A stretch of 35,111 nucleotides of DNA, from contig CAKSYU010000020.1 of the NCBI GenBank assembly GCA_934524965.1, forward strand, positions 1-35,111, in the 5' to 3' direction. This stretch comes from an uncultured Angelakisella sp. (GTDB lineage Bacteria > Bacillota > Clostridia > Oscillospirales > Ruminococcaceae). Shown one piece after another: positions 20,282 through 30,651 of the stretch. Position 1 is the stretch's first letter; every line of letters begins with the position of its first letter. The position numbers were made by a program, and so were the translations under genes. Below the pieces are notes generated by a model. The model was not told the origin of the DNA. It worked only from the letters and a program-made list of their open reading frames with translations, and ran no database searches.

Positions 20282-22522
20282 TTACAGCTGCAGCTGCTCC
20301 CCCACCTCCAGGTCCCGCACGATTCCGCCGGTCGCGGGCAGGTTCTTGGTGCGCAGGCGGTGGTCATTCGGTACCATGCCCGATTGATAGGGTGCCGCCT
20401 CCACCACACGCGCCCCTTTCTTCGAAAGGGTCATCACCTGCACGCCCTGCGTGTCACGGGCAGCCTTGGGCAGTATCATCGCGGTGTTGAAGATCAGCAT
20501 ACGGGAAGCCGAGGAGCGCAGCAGCAGCTCGGTATCCTGCGGCAGGTAGGCAGCATACACCAGCGGCGATTTAGTGCTGAACGCGCCGGTCAGCTTCTTG
20601 CGGCGGGTCTTGGTCTCGTAGCTCGCCATCTCCACCTTGGCAGCTTTTCCGTTTTCAAAGACAAACAGCATATAGCCCTCATACTTGGTGTAAAGCGCCA
20701 TATACACCGGCACCTCGCCGGTATCCATGCCCAGCTTTCCGGCAACATAGTCGCCCATTACGCTTGCCTTGGTATCGTCAAATTCCGCCGCGCGGGTTTT
20801 ATATACCTGCCCTAGGTTGGTAAAGAACATCAGCTCGGCGGCATTGGTGGTGTCCACCTCCTGCGTGATGACATCGCCCTCCTTCAGCTTCTGCTCGCCG
20901 CTCATGCGCAGCGATTGGGGCGTGATCTTTTTGAAGTAGCCCTCGCGGGTAAAGAAGACCCGCACCGGATAATCCGGCACCTCCTCGACAGGCTCCTCCT
21001 CGGTCTGCTCCACCTCGTACAGCACCTCGGTCTTGCGGGGCGCGCCGTACTCCTTGGCAATCTGCCGCAGCTGGTTCACAATGATGGTATCCACCTTGCG
21101 GGGATTTTTCAGCGTGTCCTCCATCTCGGCTATCTCACCGGTCAGGCTCTCTACCTCCTCGGTGCGTTTCAGGATATATTCGCGGTTGAGGTGACGCAGC
21201 TTAATCTCCGCCACATACTCCGCCTGCTGCTCATCAATGCCGAAGCCGATCATCAGGTTGGGCACGACCTCGGCTTCCTCCTCGGTCTCCCGCACGATCC
21301 TGACCGCCTTATCAATATCCAGCAGGATCTTTTTCAGTCCCTGTAAAAGGTGCAGCTTCTCCTTTTTGCGCTGCAGATCAAAGTAAATACCGCGCCGCAC
21401 GCATTCCCTGCGGAACGCCGTCCATTCCTCCAGCAGCTCACCAATGCCCATCACGCGGGGCGAACCGGCGATCAGCACATTGAAGTTGCAGCTGAAGCTG
21501 TCCTCCAGCGGCGTCATGCGGAACAGCTTCTGCATCAGCTTATCGGGGTCGGTGCCGCGCTTGCAGTCGATGGTCAGCTTCAAGCCGCCCAGGTCGGTCT
21601 CGTCGCGCATATCGCTTATTTCCCGCACCTTGCCCAGCTTGATGAGATCCACGATCTTATCCATGATCGCCTCCACCGTCGCGGTGGGCGGGATCTGCGT
21701 GATCTCGATGCAGTTATTGGATTTATCATAGTTGTAGCGGCTGCGCACCCGCACACTGCCCCGTCCGGTGGAATAGATCTTATCCAGCTCCGCCTTATCG
21801 TACAGCAGGATCCCGCCGCCGGGGAAATCCGGCGCGATGAGGGTATCGGCAATGTTGTGCTGCGGGTCGCGGATCAGCGTCGCCGTCGTCTCGCACACCT
21901 CCGCCAGGTTGAAGGAGCAGATATTGCTTGCCATACCGACGGCGATGCCGGTATTGTTGTTCACCAGCACCGAGGGGAAGGTCACCGGCAGCAGCGTCGG
22001 CTCCTTCATGGAGTTATCGTAGTTATCCACAAAGTCCACGGTGTCCTTGTCGATATCCGCAAAGAGCTGCCCGCAGATCTTTTCCAGCTTGACCTCGGTA
22101 TAACGGGAGGCGGCGTAAGCCATATCGCGGGAATACGCCTTGCCGAAGTTGCCCTTGCTGTCCACATAGGGCACCAGCAGCGACTCATTGCCGCGCGCCA
22201 GCCGCACCATCGTATCGTAAATGGCGCTGTCGCCGTGGGGGTTCAGCTTCATAGTCTGACCCACCACATTGGCGGATTTGACCCTTGCTCCGGATAAAAG
22301 CCCCATTTTATACATCGTGTATAAAAGTTTGCGGTGTGCGGGCTTAAAGCCGTCGATCTCTGGGATCGCGCGGGAGACAATAACGCTCATGGCATAAGGC
22401 ATATAGTTTTCCCGCAGCGTCTCGGTAATGGGCTGGGCTACGATCTGCCCCGCCCCCTCGATGTGTCCGCCCTTCACGGTACGGCGGTCGATCTGCGGTT
22501 CTTTTTTCTTTTTGGGTGGCAA
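20282..22522 (-). CDS. Type IIA DNA topoisomerase, A (cleavage) subunit, ParC/GyrA-like
   Basis: 746 residues. The breakage-reunion domain is complete: the RAIPEIDGFKPAHRKLLY and ANVVGQTMKLNPHGDSAIYD blocks, and the catalytic Tyr141 in AASRYTEVKL that links to DNA. A coiled-coil arm (about 430-480) and a reduced C-terminal domain (EGYFKKITPQSLR, VFFTREG) follow. No clear GyrA-box is seen, which favours a topoisomerase-IV-like role in decatenation over negative supercoiling, though naming is uncertain. It acts with the B subunit encoded upstream at 23996; cinA lies between them. The sequence differs from canonical GyrA at several conserved blocks, so it is probably the second, divergent topoisomerase of clostridia. 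Confidence 0.9.
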   Translation of the reverse strand: MPPKKKKEPQIDRRTVKGGHIEGAGQIVAQPITETLRENYMPYAMSVIVSRAIPEIDGFKPAHRKLLYTMYKMGLLSGARVKSANVVGQTMKLNPHGDSAIYDTMVRLARGNESLLVPYVDSKGNFGKAYSRDMAYAASRYTEVKLEKICGQLFADIDKDTVDFVDNYDNSMKEPTLLPVTFPSVLVNNNTGIAVGMASNICSFNLAEVCETTATLIRDPQHNIADTLIAPDFPGGGILLYDKAELDKIYSTGRGSVRVRSRYNYDKSNNCIEITQIPPTATVEAIMDKIVDLIKLGKVREISDMRDETDLGGLKLTIDCKRGTDPDKLMQKLFRMTPLEDSFSCNFNVLIAGSPRVMGIGELLEEWTAFRRECVRRGIYFDLQRKKEKLHLLQGLKKILLDIDKAVRIVRETEEEAEVVPNLMIGFGIDEQQAEYVAEIKLRHLNREYILKRTEEVESLTGEIAEMEDTLKNPRKVDTIIVNQLRQIAKEYGAPRKTEVLYEVEQTEEEPVEEVPDYPVRVFFTREGYFKKITPQSLRMSGEQKLKEGDVITQEVDTTNAAELMFFTNLGQVYKTRAAEFDDTKASVMGDYVAGKLGMDTGEVPVYMALYTKYEGYMLFVFENGKAAKVEMASYETKTRRKKLTGAFSTKSPLVYAAYLPQDTELLLRSSASRMLIFNTAMILPKAARDTQGVQVMTLSKKGARVVEAAPYQSGMVPNDHRLRTKNLPATGGIVRDLEVGEQLQL

Positions 22523-22595
22523 GTGCGCTTCCTCCCTTGGCTTTTGTATTTTGCGTTTTTTCTGTTTTGGTCTTAAATCGGGGCTTGTCCGGTAC

Positions 22596-22678
22596 GCGCC
22601 CGCAGGGCGTTTCGGCTGCGCCGAAACCGGCGGACTTCGTCCGCCGAGCCCACCTGCGGCGGGCTGCCCTGCGGGCGC
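22596..22678. repeat. GC-rich cloverleaf element: 13-bp outer stem with three triloop hairpins
   Basis: GCGCCCGCAGGGC (22596-22608) pairs perfectly with 22666-22678. Inside are three hairpins back to back: GTTTCGGC/GCCGAAAC (22609-22627), CGGCGGAC/GTCCGCCG (22628-22646) and AGCCC/GGGCT (22647-22665, interrupted by one mismatch). Read on the minus strand the loops are GCA, GAA and GCA, each closed by C-G. It fills the gap between cinA and the topoisomerase A gene. It is too GC-rich and lacks the T-run expected of a terminator. Confidence 0.8.
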
Positions 22679-22708
22679 CTTTCCCCGGTTCTGCGCAAAA
22701 CCCCGGAA

Positions 22709-23968
22709 TTATTTGTTATCGTAGTGCCCCGCCGCGCGCAGAATCAGCGACAGCGCCTTCTGCGCCGCGAAGTGACGGATCAGCTGCCTTGCGTCGGCGT
22801 CGTGCCGGTCAATAAACAAGTGGCTGACATGGCTGTAGCGGTCGCTTTCCACCGCCACAAAGACCAGCCCCACCGGCTGCCCCTCGCTGGCGGCGGGACC
22901 GGCGTTTCCGGTCACCCCGATGCCGATGTCCGCCCCCGATTTTCTGCGAATGGCTTCCGCCATGGCAGCGGCGGTCTCGGCGCTCACGGCGGTATATTGC
23001 TCAATAATGGCAGGGTCAACACCCAGCACCTCGGCTTTTACCGTGTTATTGTAGCTTACAATGCCGCAGCCGAATACCGCAGAGGCGCCGGCAACCTCGG
23101 TCAGTCGGGCGGCGACCATACCGCCGGTGCAGCTTTCCGCCGTGGCAACGGTCAAACCCCTCTGCCGCAGCATCTGCACCGCCGCCGTTTGCAGGTTCGG
23201 CACATCAATGCCGTAGCAGTAGTCCCCTGCCGCCGCCAGTATTTTATCGATCGCCGGCTGCAATAGCGCCTCGGCGTCCTCTCCCTCCGGCAGGGCAGCC
23301 GTCACCCGCAGCTTTACCTCGCCGGTCCCGGCGTAAGGGGCAATGGTGGGGTTGGTGCTTTCCGCCATCAGCCCGTGCAGCTTATATTCCAGTTCGGATT
23401 CCCCGATACCGTAAAAGTGCAGCTCGTGGCTCACCAGCCGCTGCCCCCCTTGCAAAAGGTGCGGCAGCAGCTCGTTTTGCAGCATGGGACGCATCTCCCG
23501 CGGCGGTCCCGGCAGCACAGCGATCTGCTTGCCGTCCGCCTCCGTCAGGCAGCCGGGAGCAGTACCATTGGGGTTGCGCAGCACAATGCAGTCCTCCGGC
23601 AGCCATGCCTGCTTTTCATTGGTCGGTGCCATTTTCCGGTGCGCGCGGGCAAAGTACTCCTCGATCTCCTCCAGACATTCCGGATGCAGCACCAGCTTTT
23701 TGCCCATGCAGGCGGCGACGGTCTCTTTGGTCAGGTCATCGTAGGTAGGCCCCAGCCCGCCGGTGGTAATCACCAGGTCGGCGCGGGAAAGCGCCAGCTT
23801 CAGCGCCTCCTCCAGCCGCTTCGGGTTATCCCCCACCACACTGCTGTGATACAGGTTCCACCCGATGCCCGTCAGCGCCGCCGCTATCTCGGTGGCGTTG
23901 GTATTCAGCGTGCTGCCCATCAACAGCTCGGTGCCCACACAGATGATTTCCGCAGTCTTGCCCTGCAT
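22709..23968 (-). CDS. cinA: CinA-family protein (competence/damage-inducible; NMN deamidase type)
   Basis: 419 residues, the full two-domain length. The N-terminal molybdopterin-binding-like domain (about 1-170) has ELLMGSTLNTNA, TTGGLGPTYDD and the LPGPPREM loop. The C-terminal CinA domain (about 255-415) has VATAESCTGGMVAARLTEVAG, YNNTVKAEVLGV and GVTGNAGP. Proteins of this layout hydrolyse ADP-ribose-type nucleotides and/or deamidate nicotinamide mononucleotide in NAD recycling; in some species cinA is induced with competence. It lies 27 nt after the topoisomerase B stop and before the A subunit, so it is co-transcribed with them. There is no recA downstream, its usual neighbour. Confidence 0.93.
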   Translation of the reverse strand: MQGKTAEIICVGTELLMGSTLNTNATEIAAALTGIGWNLYHSSVVGDNPKRLEEALKLALSRADLVITTGGLGPTYDDLTKETVAACMGKKLVLHPECLEEIEEYFARAHRKMAPTNEKQAWLPEDCIVLRNPNGTAPGCLTEADGKQIAVLPGPPREMRPMLQNELLPHLLQGGQRLVSHELHFYGIGESELEYKLHGLMAESTNPTIAPYAGTGEVKLRVTAALPEGEDAEALLQPAIDKILAAAGDYCYGIDVPNLQTAAVQMLRQRGLTVATAESCTGGMVAARLTEVAGASAVFGCGIVSYNNTVKAEVLGVDPAIIEQYTAVSAETAAAMAEAIRRKSGADIGIGVTGNAGPAASEGQPVGLVFVAVESDRYSHVSHLFIDRHDADARQLIRHFAAQKALSLILRAAGHYDNK

Positions 23969-23995
23969 TATATCGCCCTCTTTTTCTTGCGATTC

Positions 23996-25987
23996 TTACG
24001 AAATATCCGCCATTTCCAGGTACATGCTGCCGTTTTCGGCAATGTAATCCTTGCGCCCCTGCAGGTTATCGCCCAGCAGCAGGTCAAACATCTTGGCGGT
24101 CTCCTCCACATCGGCGGCAGTCACCCGGATCAGCCGTCTGGTTTCCGGGTTCATGGTGGTCAGCCACATCATCTCGGCTTCATTCTCACCCAGTCCCTTG
24201 CTGCGCTGCAGGGTATATTTGGTCTTTGCCGCGTCCAGGTCGCGGCAGATCTTCGCTTTTTCGGCATCGCTGTACGCAAAGTAGGTGTCGCTTTTCGCGG
24301 TGATCTCGTAAAGCGGCGATTCCGCGATGTAGACATACCCCTCGTTGATAAGGGTGGGGGTCAGCCGGTACAGCATGGTCAGGATCAGCGTGCGGATCTG
24401 GAAGCCGTCCACATCGGCATCGGTGCAGATGACGATCTTGTTCCAGCGCAGGTTTTCCAGCGAGAAGGAGTTCAGCTCCTTGTTGCTCTTGGCGGAGACC
24501 TCCACGCCGCAGCCCAGCACCTTCAGCACATCGGTGATGATATCGCTTTTGAAGATGCGAACATAGTCGGCTTTCAGGCAGTTCAGTATCTTGCCGCGCA
24601 CCGGCATAATGGCTTGATATTCGCTGTCGCGCCCCATTTTGCAGCTGCCCAGCGCCGAATCGCCCTCCACGATGTAGATTTCCCGCTTGGAGGTATCCCG
24701 GCTGCGGCAGTCCACAAATTTTTCCACACGGTTGGCAAGATCGATGCTGCCCGCCAGCTTTTTCTTGAGGTTCAGGCGGGTCTTTTCAGCGTTTTCCCGG
24801 CTGCGCTTGTTGATGAGCACCTGCTCGCCGATTTTAGCCGCGTCATCGGGATTTTCGATGAAATAGACCTCCATCTGGTGCTTGAGGAACTCGGTCATGC
24901 ACTCGTAGATAAACTGGTTGGTGATGGATTTTTTGGTCTGGTTTTCGTAGGAGGTCTGGGTGGAAAAGCTGGAGGATACCAGCACCAGACAGTCCTGCAC
25001 GTCCTGGAAGCTGATCTTACTTTCGTTCTTGAGGTACTTGTTGTTATTTTTCAGCCAGGCGTCGATCTGGTTCACCAGCGCCACCTTGACGGCGCGCTCC
25101 GGCGAGCCGCCGTGCTCCAGAAAGCTGGAATTGTGGTAGTATTCGGTGATATTCACCCGATTGGAAAAGCAGAGGGCGACCCCCAGCTTGACACGGTAAT
25201 CCTCCTTATCGGCACGGTCCCGACCGGTGCGTTCCGCTGTCCAGTACTGCACGGGGGTCAGGGGGTTCTCGCCCGCCAGCTCCTCGCAGTAATCCCGTAT
25301 GCCGTTTTGGTAGCAGAAGGTCTCCTCGGTAAAGGTCTTGCCCTGCTGGTCGCGCAGCAGGAATTCCACGCCGGGGTTGACCACCGCCTGCCGCTTCAGC
25401 ACATCGGTGTAGTAGGAAAGCGGGATAGCGATATCGGTGAATACCGCAAGGTCGGGCTTCCAACGGATACGGGTGCCGGTCTGCTTGCCGGTGTAAGGCT
25501 CCGCCTTCAGCCCGCCGATGTTCTCGCCCTTCTCAAAGTGCAGGTTGTAGCGCTTGCCGTCCCGCAGCACCTCCACGTCCATGTATTCCGAGGAATACTG
25601 GGTGGCGCAGGAGCCGAGACCGTTTAAGCCAAGGGCGTATTCGTAGTTGCCGTCGCCGGTGCCGTCGTACTTACCGCCGGCATACAGCTCGCAGAAAACC
25701 AGTTCCCAGTTGTAGCGCTGTTCCTTGGGGTTGTAGTCCACCGGGCAGCCACGCCCAAAGTCCTGTACCTCCACGCTGCCGTCGGCATAGCGGGTGGTAA
25801 TAATCTTTTTGCCGTAGCCCTGCCGTGCCTCGTCTATGGCATTGGAAAGAATTTCAAATACCGAATGCTCGCAGCCCTCCAGCCCATCGGAGCCAAAGAT
25901 GACGCCGGGGCGTTTTCTGACGCGGTCGGCGCCTTTCAGGGTGGAAATACTTTCGTTGCCGTATTCTTTTTTTGCTTTTGCTGCCAT
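23996..25987 (-). CDS. Type IIA DNA topoisomerase, B (ATPase) subunit, ParE/GyrB-like
   Basis: 663 residues. The order is GHKL ATPase (FEILSNAIDEARQGYG, DFGRGCPVDYNPKEQ, LHAGGKFG replaced by LYAGGKYDG, GLNGLGSCATQY), transducer, TOPRIM (IVEGDSALGSCKMGRD; ICTDADVDGFQ with the metal-binding acidic residues) and a C-terminal KGLGENEAEMMWLTTMNP block. It hydrolyses ATP and captures the transported DNA segment for the A subunit. The many deviations from canonical GyrB motifs mark it as the divergent second topoisomerase. It is first in the operon B-cinA-A and has its own promoter. The ribosome binding site is weak (GGGGGA). Confidence 0.9.
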   Translation of the reverse strand: MAAKAKKEYGNESISTLKGADRVRKRPGVIFGSDGLEGCEHSVFEILSNAIDEARQGYGKKIITTRYADGSVEVQDFGRGCPVDYNPKEQRYNWELVFCELYAGGKYDGTGDGNYEYALGLNGLGSCATQYSSEYMDVEVLRDGKRYNLHFEKGENIGGLKAEPYTGKQTGTRIRWKPDLAVFTDIAIPLSYYTDVLKRQAVVNPGVEFLLRDQQGKTFTEETFCYQNGIRDYCEELAGENPLTPVQYWTAERTGRDRADKEDYRVKLGVALCFSNRVNITEYYHNSSFLEHGGSPERAVKVALVNQIDAWLKNNNKYLKNESKISFQDVQDCLVLVSSSFSTQTSYENQTKKSITNQFIYECMTEFLKHQMEVYFIENPDDAAKIGEQVLINKRSRENAEKTRLNLKKKLAGSIDLANRVEKFVDCRSRDTSKREIYIVEGDSALGSCKMGRDSEYQAIMPVRGKILNCLKADYVRIFKSDIITDVLKVLGCGVEVSAKSNKELNSFSLENLRWNKIVICTDADVDGFQIRTLILTMLYRLTPTLINEGYVYIAESPLYEITAKSDTYFAYSDAEKAKICRDLDAAKTKYTLQRSKGLGENEAEMMWLTTMNPETRRLIRVTAADVEETAKMFDLLLGDNLQGRKDYIAENGSMYLEMADIS

Positions 25988-26022
25988 GGCAAATCCCCCA
26001 TATCTCGTAGTTTACCAATTCT

Positions 26023-26051
26023 ATTGTACCAACATTTTGGGCGACGGTCAA
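26023..26051 (-). promoter_or_regulatory. Promoter of the topoisomerase B-cinA-topoisomerase A operon
   Basis: On the minus strand TTGACC (26051-26046), a 17-nt spacer and TACAAT (26028-26023). The leader before the ATG at 25987 is about 30 nt. Confidence 0.75.
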
Positions 26052-26080
26052 GGGCTGCGAACAAATTTTCTTTTTGTGAT

Positions 26081-26173
26081 CTGCCGCCCTGCCCCGCCGT
26101 GCCGCGGGGCGGCAGGCTGCCCCCTACGGGCGCGCGCAGGTACGGGCACCCCTGTACGCGGGCGGGACGGCAG
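26081..26173. repeat. GC-rich cloverleaf-like element (degenerate)
   Basis: CTGCCGCCC (26081-26089) pairs with GGG-A-CGGCAG (26164-26173, one bulged A). Inside are GCCCCGC/GCGGGGC (26091-26110), GCCC/GGGC (26119-26131) and CAGG/CCTG (26137-26154). Three hairpins in an outer stem give the same plan as at 22596, but with longer loops. Confidence 0.5.
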
Positions 26174-26552
26174 CCCTCGCGCGCGGGCGCGTACGTGCGG
26201 GCGCACGCATATAGGCACGCGCGCAGGAGGCAGCCGAAAAGCCCGAATTTGAAGCGCATTTTTACACATTATGTCAGTTTTGGTGATCGGTCAAGGGATC
26301 AGCAGGATCGTCCTGCTGCCTGCCTCTCCCCGAAACAAAATTGGTTCATTCCGGTATTCCCATCGTTTCAAAGAGGAATCTTCGGCGCCGGCAGGGCTGT
26401 CAAAACGGGCAGGCAAGAATGGGAACCGCCGCCCGTTCCCCACCAAGCGAAGCATGAAATTGCCCTCACCAACCGGTAACAGACAAGGCGGATAATAGAA
26501 AAAGCAGCCCAACACAGCAGGTATCCCCTGCGGCATAGCCAAGCAGAGAAAG
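26174..26552. other. Gene-free region between the topoisomerase operon and ftsH
   Basis: No frame here has a ribosome binding site or recognisable product. The left part (26178-26225) is a run of alternating GCGCGC/ACGTGC sequence with a CGTGC/GCACG hairpin. At 26300-26318 CAGCAGGA and TCCTGCTG form an 8-bp hairpin. The rest shows nothing I can name. Confidence 0.5.
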
Positions 26553-26583
26553 CCCCCGACAGGTGAAAACACGCTGTCGGGGG
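26553..26583 (-). terminator. Terminator of ftsH and the gdpP-ftsH series
   Basis: CCCCCGACAG (26553-26562) pairs perfectly with CTGTCGGGGG (26574-26583). On the minus strand CTTTCTCT follows. It lies 17 nt after the ftsH stop. Confidence 0.85.
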
Positions 26584-26599
26584 GACGGAAAAACGGGTA

Positions 26600-28705
<2,106 letters not shown>

Positions 28706-28726
28706 TCCTGTCTTGGGCAGATTTGA

Positions 28727-29275
28727 TTATTCGTGGGAATAAACGCTGGGGGAAAGAACGCCGATGTAGGGCAGGTTGCGGTACTCCTCGGCGTAATCGA
28801 GACCGTAGCCAACCACAAAGGCATCGGGAATGGTGTAGCCGACATAATCGGCGTAGATCTCCTGCTCGCGGCGGGCAGGCTTATCCAGCAGCACGCAGAT
28901 CTTGAGGGAGGCGGGGTTGCGCTCCTTGAGCATATTGGTGAGCTGGTGCAGGGTGTTGCCGGTATCGAGGATATCCTCGACAATGAGGACATTGCGACCG
29001 GCGATATCGGAATTGAGATCCTTTGCCACATGAATGGTACCGGAGGATGTGGTGCCGCTGCCGTAGCTGGAAACAGACATGAAATCAATATTGATCTGGC
29101 GGTCGATCTCACGCATCAGGTCGGTGACGAACACGATGGCGCCGTTGAGGATCCCAACGATGAGAAGATCCTTGCCCTCGTAATCCTTGGTGATCTGCTC
29201 GCCCAGCCGTTTGCAGGCGCCATGCAGCTCCACCTCATTAAACATTACCTTACAGATGTCCTTATCCATTCTCAT
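28727..29275 (-). CDS. hpt: Hypoxanthine phosphoribosyltransferase
   Basis: 182 residues from the ATG at 29275, which overlaps the tilS stop in ATGA and has GGAGG 10 nt upstream. The PRPP-binding loop VLIVEDILDTGNTL and the early LLIVGILNGAIVF and SSYGSGTTSSG blocks are those of Hpt. It makes IMP (and GMP) from hypoxanthine (and guanine) with PRPP. It is the middle gene of tilS-hpt-ftsH. Confidence 0.95.
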   Translation of the reverse strand: MRMDKDICKVMFNEVELHGACKRLGEQITKDYEGKDLLIVGILNGAIVFVTDLMREIDRQINIDFMSVSSYGSGTTSSGTIHVAKDLNSDIAGRNVLIVEDILDTGNTLHQLTNMLKERNPASLKICVLLDKPARREQEIYADYVGYTIPDAFVVGYGLDYAEEYRNLPYIGVLSPSVYSHE

Positions 29276-30651
29276 GGTGTTTTGTCCTCCTGACACTCAA
29301 TTATCACAAATTGTTCGGTTTTTTCGGTAACGGCAGCGTGAGCAGCGCTGCCCAGTCCCTCCGCCCACAGAATTCCCTTTTCATCAGCAAGCAATGCAAG
29401 AGTGGGACGCAGCATCGGCGGTATGCCGGCGGCAGCCCACGCTTCGCCTAAAGGAAGCTGCTTTTTGCCCGATGAAAAGCGGTCACCTGCGGCGCGGGTG
29501 CGCAGAACCGAATTACCTATTATCTTATCACAATCCACGGCATTTTTTAAGAGGGAAATGTTAAATTTTTCGTACTGTTTCGCAACTATTTTGTTGCAAA
29601 GCGTCAGTTTTATCCGTTTTTGCGGAGAAAACGGCAGAATAACGGCATTTTGCGGTGAAAGCGGCGGCACGGTGACCGACGGCAGCCCACCCGCCGGCTG
29701 GTAGAGCAGGGCGGCGTAATCGCCCTGTACGGCGAAATACCATGCGCGCCCGGCGAGATCCAGCCTGCCGCCATTCTGCAAAGCCGCCTTCATGCGCTGC
29801 AGCACGGCGGTGCTGACGGGCAGGCGGTAGCGCTCCAAAAGGCGCAGCAGCAGCCGGTCGCAGACCGGCACCGGCAGGGCGAGAAGCCCCTGCCGGTGCA
29901 GGGCGCCGCAGGCACCCTGCAGCTGCTGCGCCGCGCTGTCGGCAAGCTGCTCGGTGAGCGACCACTGTGCGGCAAGCTGGGGCAGCAGACGCGCCATGGC
30001 GCCGGAAAAGTTGGGGTTCAGCTCACGAAGGCGCGGGACGATCTCGTGCCGGACGCGGTTGCGGGTGTAGTCATCGGAGAGATTGGTGCTGTCGGTACAG
30101 TAGGGCTGACCCAGCCGCGCGAGGTATTCCTCCACCTCGGCGCGGGTGCAGTCCAGCAGGGGACGGACGATATTGCCGCGGGTGCGGGGGATACCGCACA
30201 GCCCGTGCAGACCGGTGCCGCGCACTAAATTGATAAGCACCGTTTCGATGCTGTCATCAAGGGTGTGGGCGGTGGCGATATAGCCCTCCTCCCCTGCCGT
30301 TTCGGCAAAAAAGGCGTAGCGGGCGGCGCGTCCAGCTTCCTCCACCGAGGTGTGGCTTTCGAGGGCAAGGGCGGCGGCATCAACGCGGTGGACGGCGCAG
30401 GGCAAGCCCAACGCCTCCGCCAGACGGCGCACGAACTGCTCGTCCCGGTCGGCTTCCGCGCCGCGGAGCCCGTGGTGGACATGGCAGACGGTAAGCTGCC
30501 AGCCGAACTGCCCGCTGACCCCTGCCAGAAAGCGCAAAAGAGCGACAGAATCCGCGCCGCCGGAGACCCCGACGGCGATCCTGCCGCCCTGACCGAACAG
30601 GGAATATTGCTGTAAGGCGGAGTACGCCTTTTGTTCCAGTAAAGTGCTCAT
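29272..30651 (-). CDS. tilS: tRNA(Ile)-lysidine synthase
   Basis: 459 residues from the ATG at 30651, which overlaps the dnaB stop by ATGA; the open frame continues upstream inside dnaB but without signals. The N-terminal PP-loop ATPase is clear (AVGVSGGADSVALL, SGGADS at 30-35; CHVHHGLRGAEADRDE; YIATAHTLDDSIETVL). The C-terminal TilS domains follow (AAGDRFSSGKKQLPLGE). It puts lysidine at C34 of tRNA-Ile2 so that AUA is read as Ile; it is essential. Translationally coupled on both sides. Confidence 0.95.
   Translation of the reverse strand: MSTLLEQKAYSALQQYSLFGQGGRIAVGVSGGADSVALLRFLAGVSGQFGWQLTVCHVHHGLRGAEADRDEQFVRRLAEALGLPCAVHRVDAAALALESHTSVEEAGRAARYAFFAETAGEEGYIATAHTLDDSIETVLINLVRGTGLHGLCGIPRTRGNIVRPLLDCTRAEVEEYLARLGQPYCTDSTNLSDDYTRNRVRHEIVPRLRELNPNFSGAMARLLPQLAAQWSLTEQLADSAAQQLQGACGALHRQGLLALPVPVCDRLLLRLLERYRLPVSTAVLQRMKAALQNGGRLDLAGRAWYFAVQGDYAALLYQPAGGLPSVTVPPLSPQNAVILPFSPQKRIKLTLCNKIVAKQYEKFNISLLKNAVDCDKIIGNSVLRTRAAGDRFSSGKKQLPLGEAWAAAGIPPMLRPTLALLADEKGILWAEGLGSAAHAAVTEKTEQFVIIECQEDKTP

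Noticed and set aside
22560..22708. Ordinary rho-independent terminator after cinA
   Set aside because: The stems are several, very GC-rich and enclosed in an outer stem, and neither strand shows a T-run after them.
23375..25627. 750-codon plus-strand open frame opposite the topoisomerase B gene
   Set aside because: Shadow of a real gene with GC-rich third positions; similar long antisense frames lie opposite ftsH, dnaB and gdpP. None has family motifs.
26041..26599. tRNA or rRNA gene in the gap before ftsH
   Set aside because: No tRNA cloverleaf with a T-loop GTTCGA-type sequence and no rRNA signature could be found here or elsewhere in the window.
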